Part shown: in pieces, positions 62,490 through 64,000 of the stretch
Numbering within the stretch: the first letter of the stretch is position 1
How the letters are laid out: every line of letters starts with the position of its first letter
Source: Afipia sp.
GTDB lineage: Bacteria; Pseudomonadota; Alphaproteobacteria; Rhizobiales; Xanthobacteraceae
Length of the DNA: 64,000 nucleotides
Assembly (NCBI GenBank): GCA_030652315.1
Contig: JAUSAX010000068.1
Location: 1 to 64,000, forward strand
Direction: 5' to 3'
Made by a program: the position numbers and the translations under genes
Notes under the pieces: model-generated
The model's database searches: none
Seen by the model: only the letters and a program-made list of their open reading frames with translations
Told to the model about the DNA's origin: nothing

Positions 62490-63650
62490 ATGGCGCGAGT
62501 AACTCTCCAGAATGTATCGAAATCCTTTGGCGGAGATCGTGGGCCATGGGCAGTGCAGGATTTCTCATTGGATATTACCGACGGAGAACTGGTCGTTTTT
62601 GTCGGGCCGTCCGGCTGCGGGAAGTCGACCACGTTGCGCATGCTTGCCGGCCTCGATGATGTGACATCGGGCAAGATCATGATCGGCGGGCGGGATGTGA
62701 CCGCACTCCCGCCGAAAGATCGCAATATTGCGATGGTGTTCCAGAACTACGCGCTCTATCCGCAGAAGACCGTATACGACAATATGGCATTTGGTCTTCG
62801 CGTGCGCGGAGAACCGAAAGACGAGATTGATCGTCGCGTGCGCAGCGCGGCGTCGAGCCTCGGCCTTGATCCTTTGCTCGAGCGGAAGCCGCGGCAGCTG
62901 TCGGGCGGTCAGATGCAGCGGGTTGCGCTTGGCCGTGCGCTCGTCCGAGACCCCGATGTCTTTCTGCTCGATGAGCCTCTTTCCAACCTCGACGCCAAGC
63001 TGCGCGTGAAGACTCGCGAAGAAATCGCGACCCTGCATGCCCGGCTCGGAGCCACGATGATCTTCGTGACTCACGACCAGGTCGAAGCCATGACGCTCGG
63101 TGACCGGATTGTCATCATGCGCGATGGCTGGATCCAGCAAGCCGGACGGCCGCTGGATCTTTACGACCGGCCGACGAATGTCTTTGTGGCGGCCTTCATC
63201 GGTTCGCCCGAGATGAACCTGGTTGAGGGCGATCTGCTCCGTGACGGTGGTGGTCTGAAGGTTCGTTCTGGCGAACTGCAGCTCGGATTGCCGGACGGCG
63301 AGTTTGTCGAGACCGAGAGGAGCGTCACCGTCGGCATCAGACCAGAGCATATCATTCGCGCTGAAGCGGCTTCCGATATCGAGATGATCGTCAGTCTGGT
63401 CGAGCAAATCGGCGCGCAGACCTATGTGCTGGGGACGATATTCGGCCAGAAATTCCGCGCGGTATTCGCGCGCGACGATGTGCTCGCGGCTGGGGACAAA
63501 ATCCCCCTCGTTCTGCCCGCGCAGCGGTTGCATATGTTTTCGCGCGAGAACGGAAGGACGTTGAGGCAATCGAAATCGATAAATGAAACTAACAACGGGA
63601 GGAAGAATCATGACCAGGCGCAACTCAAATCAATGGAAGTCCAAGGATAA
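62490..63650 (+). CDS. ABC importer ATP-binding protein (MalK/UgpC type)
   Basis: 386 residues. Walker A GPSGCGKSTT, Q-loop VFQNYALYPQKTV, signature LSGGQMQR, Walker B DVFLLDEPLSNLDAK, H-loop THDQ. A C-terminal TOBE domain follows (VTVGIRPEHIIRAEAASDIEM). It belongs to the carbohydrate/diester-type importers. Its last 41 bases overlap the binding-protein gene. Confidence 0.95.
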   Translation: MARVTLQNVSKSFGGDRGPWAVQDFSLDITDGELVVFVGPSGCGKSTTLRMLAGLDDVTSGKIMIGGRDVTALPPKDRNIAMVFQNYALYPQKTVYDNMAFGLRVRGEPKDEIDRRVRSAASSLGLDPLLERKPRQLSGGQMQRVALGRALVRDPDVFLLDEPLSNLDAKLRVKTREEIATLHARLGATMIFVTHDQVEAMTLGDRIVIMRDGWIQQAGRPLDLYDRPTNVFVAAFIGSPEMNLVEGDLLRDGGGLKVRSGELQLGLPDGEFVETERSVTVGIRPEHIIRAEAASDIEMIVSLVEQIGAQTYVLGTIFGQKFRAVFARDDVLAAGDKIPLVLPAQRLHMFSRENGRTLRQSKSINETNNGRKNHDQAQLKSMEVQG

Positions 63651-64000
63651 GTCTTTCGGCTTCAGCCGACGGGACTTTCTCAAAACATCAGCGGGCGCGG
63701 TGGTTGGAGCGACGAGCTCTCTAGCGGCTCCGTACGTAAATGCTCAAGCCGGAGTGACGCTCCGGTTCCTCAACGCTGAAACTGCGGCCGACAGCCAAGC
63801 CGTGCTGCGAAACGCGTGCAATGCGTATGAGAGCAAGTTCGGCGTCAAGATCATCGTCGATTCGACGCCGATAAGCGGCGCATACGCAAAGACGATGGCG
63901 GCGATCAACGCGGGTAATCCGTACGACCTCGCCACCCAAGGCTATATCGCCCACATTCTACAGTACGCGCGCGGCGGTCATCTTCTTCCGATGACCGATC
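63610..64000 (+). CDS. ABC importer substrate-binding protein, 5' part (cut by window end)
   Basis: Begins with a twin-arginine signal FSRRDFLKTSAGAVVGATSSLAAPYVNA, followed by VTLRFLNAETAADSQAVLRNACNAYESKFGVKIIVDSTP, typical of type 1 extracellular solute-binding proteins. It has an ideal GGGAGGAAG site and overlaps the ATPase gene. Export folded through Tat suggests rapid folding or a cofactor. About 130 codons are visible. Confidence 0.92.
   Translation, partial: MTRRNSNQWKSKDKSFGFSRRDFLKTSAGAVVGATSSLAAPYVNAQAGVTLRFLNAETAADSQAVLRNACNAYESKFGVKIIVDSTPISGAYAKTMAAINAGNPYDLATQGYIAHILQYARGGHLLPMTD

Overview
The window looks like chromosomal DNA of an alphaproteobacterium of the Bradyrhizobium/Rhodopseudomonas/Afipia/Nitrobacter group (Nitrobacteraceae, formerly Bradyrhizobiaceae). 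This rests on high GC, a CIRCE-controlled groESL operon, CheZ, HisZ/HisG, CpdR, several family-typical DUFs (DUF2076, DUF2093, DUF4170, DUF2924, DUF3489, DUF5681) and the GTCATCCTGAGG / GTCATGCCCGG palindromic repeats common in these genomes. Species is not resolvable by eye.

Region 1 (1-40,545) is core chromosome. It holds: groEL (partial) and groES behind a CIRCE operator; a lipoprotein, an MFS transporter, CheZ, an L,D-transpeptidase and a DUF2076 protein; a GT2 plus ChbG/HpnK-type deacetylase pair; hisZ-hisG, rsmE and ubiA; an envelope operon (pmbA/tldE, inositol-phosphatase-like, DUF4170, DUF374 acyltransferase, waaA, lpxK); xseA; a hydrolase/membrane protein/regulator operon; purD; a fluoroacetate-dehalogenase-like hydrolase; tadA; a pseudouridine synthase with a long Arg-rich repeat tail; rsmD; an AlgD-like dehydrogenase with a glycosyltransferase; mutL, arfB, a TauE/LysR divergent pair and hisN; a probable small RNA of the suhB/alpha-r8 type; N-formylglutamate amidohydrolase; cpdR; and tRNA-Val(GAC). 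Four families of palindromic repeats lie between these genes.

Region 2 (about 40,546-52,900) is a mobile island starting next to tRNA-Val. A DUF3489-DUF2924-large serine recombinase operon is followed by a ParB-like protein, a ParB-domain DNA methyltransferase, a DUF5681 protein and a phage-type large terminase, with no portal, capsid or tail genes. Beyond these come an unknown anchored protein, a degenerate recombinase-like fusion, and a compact cassette: an XRE regulator divergent from a beta-CASP/RNase J-like metallo-hydrolase that overlaps a PD-(D/E)XK-type nuclease-like protein. This last cassette is my best candidate for an undescribed, probably defence-related, system. The island ends among decayed IS3/IS481-like transposase fragments.

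Region 3 (about 53,000-64,000) is an accessory catabolic cluster. It has a 2Fe-2S ferredoxin, a CYP153-like P450 and a ferredoxin reductase (a complete class I P450 chain) behind a strong promoter, then a FadR-type GntR regulator, an IS5 remnant, a MaoC/hotdog protein, a GMC alcohol dehydrogenase, a CaiB/BaiF CoA-transferase, and an ABC importer whose Tat-exported binding protein is cut by the window end. Together they suggest uptake, hydroxylation, oxidation and CoA activation of an organic substrate. Two matching TTGG-N5-CCAA sites upstream of these genes may be the regulator's operators.
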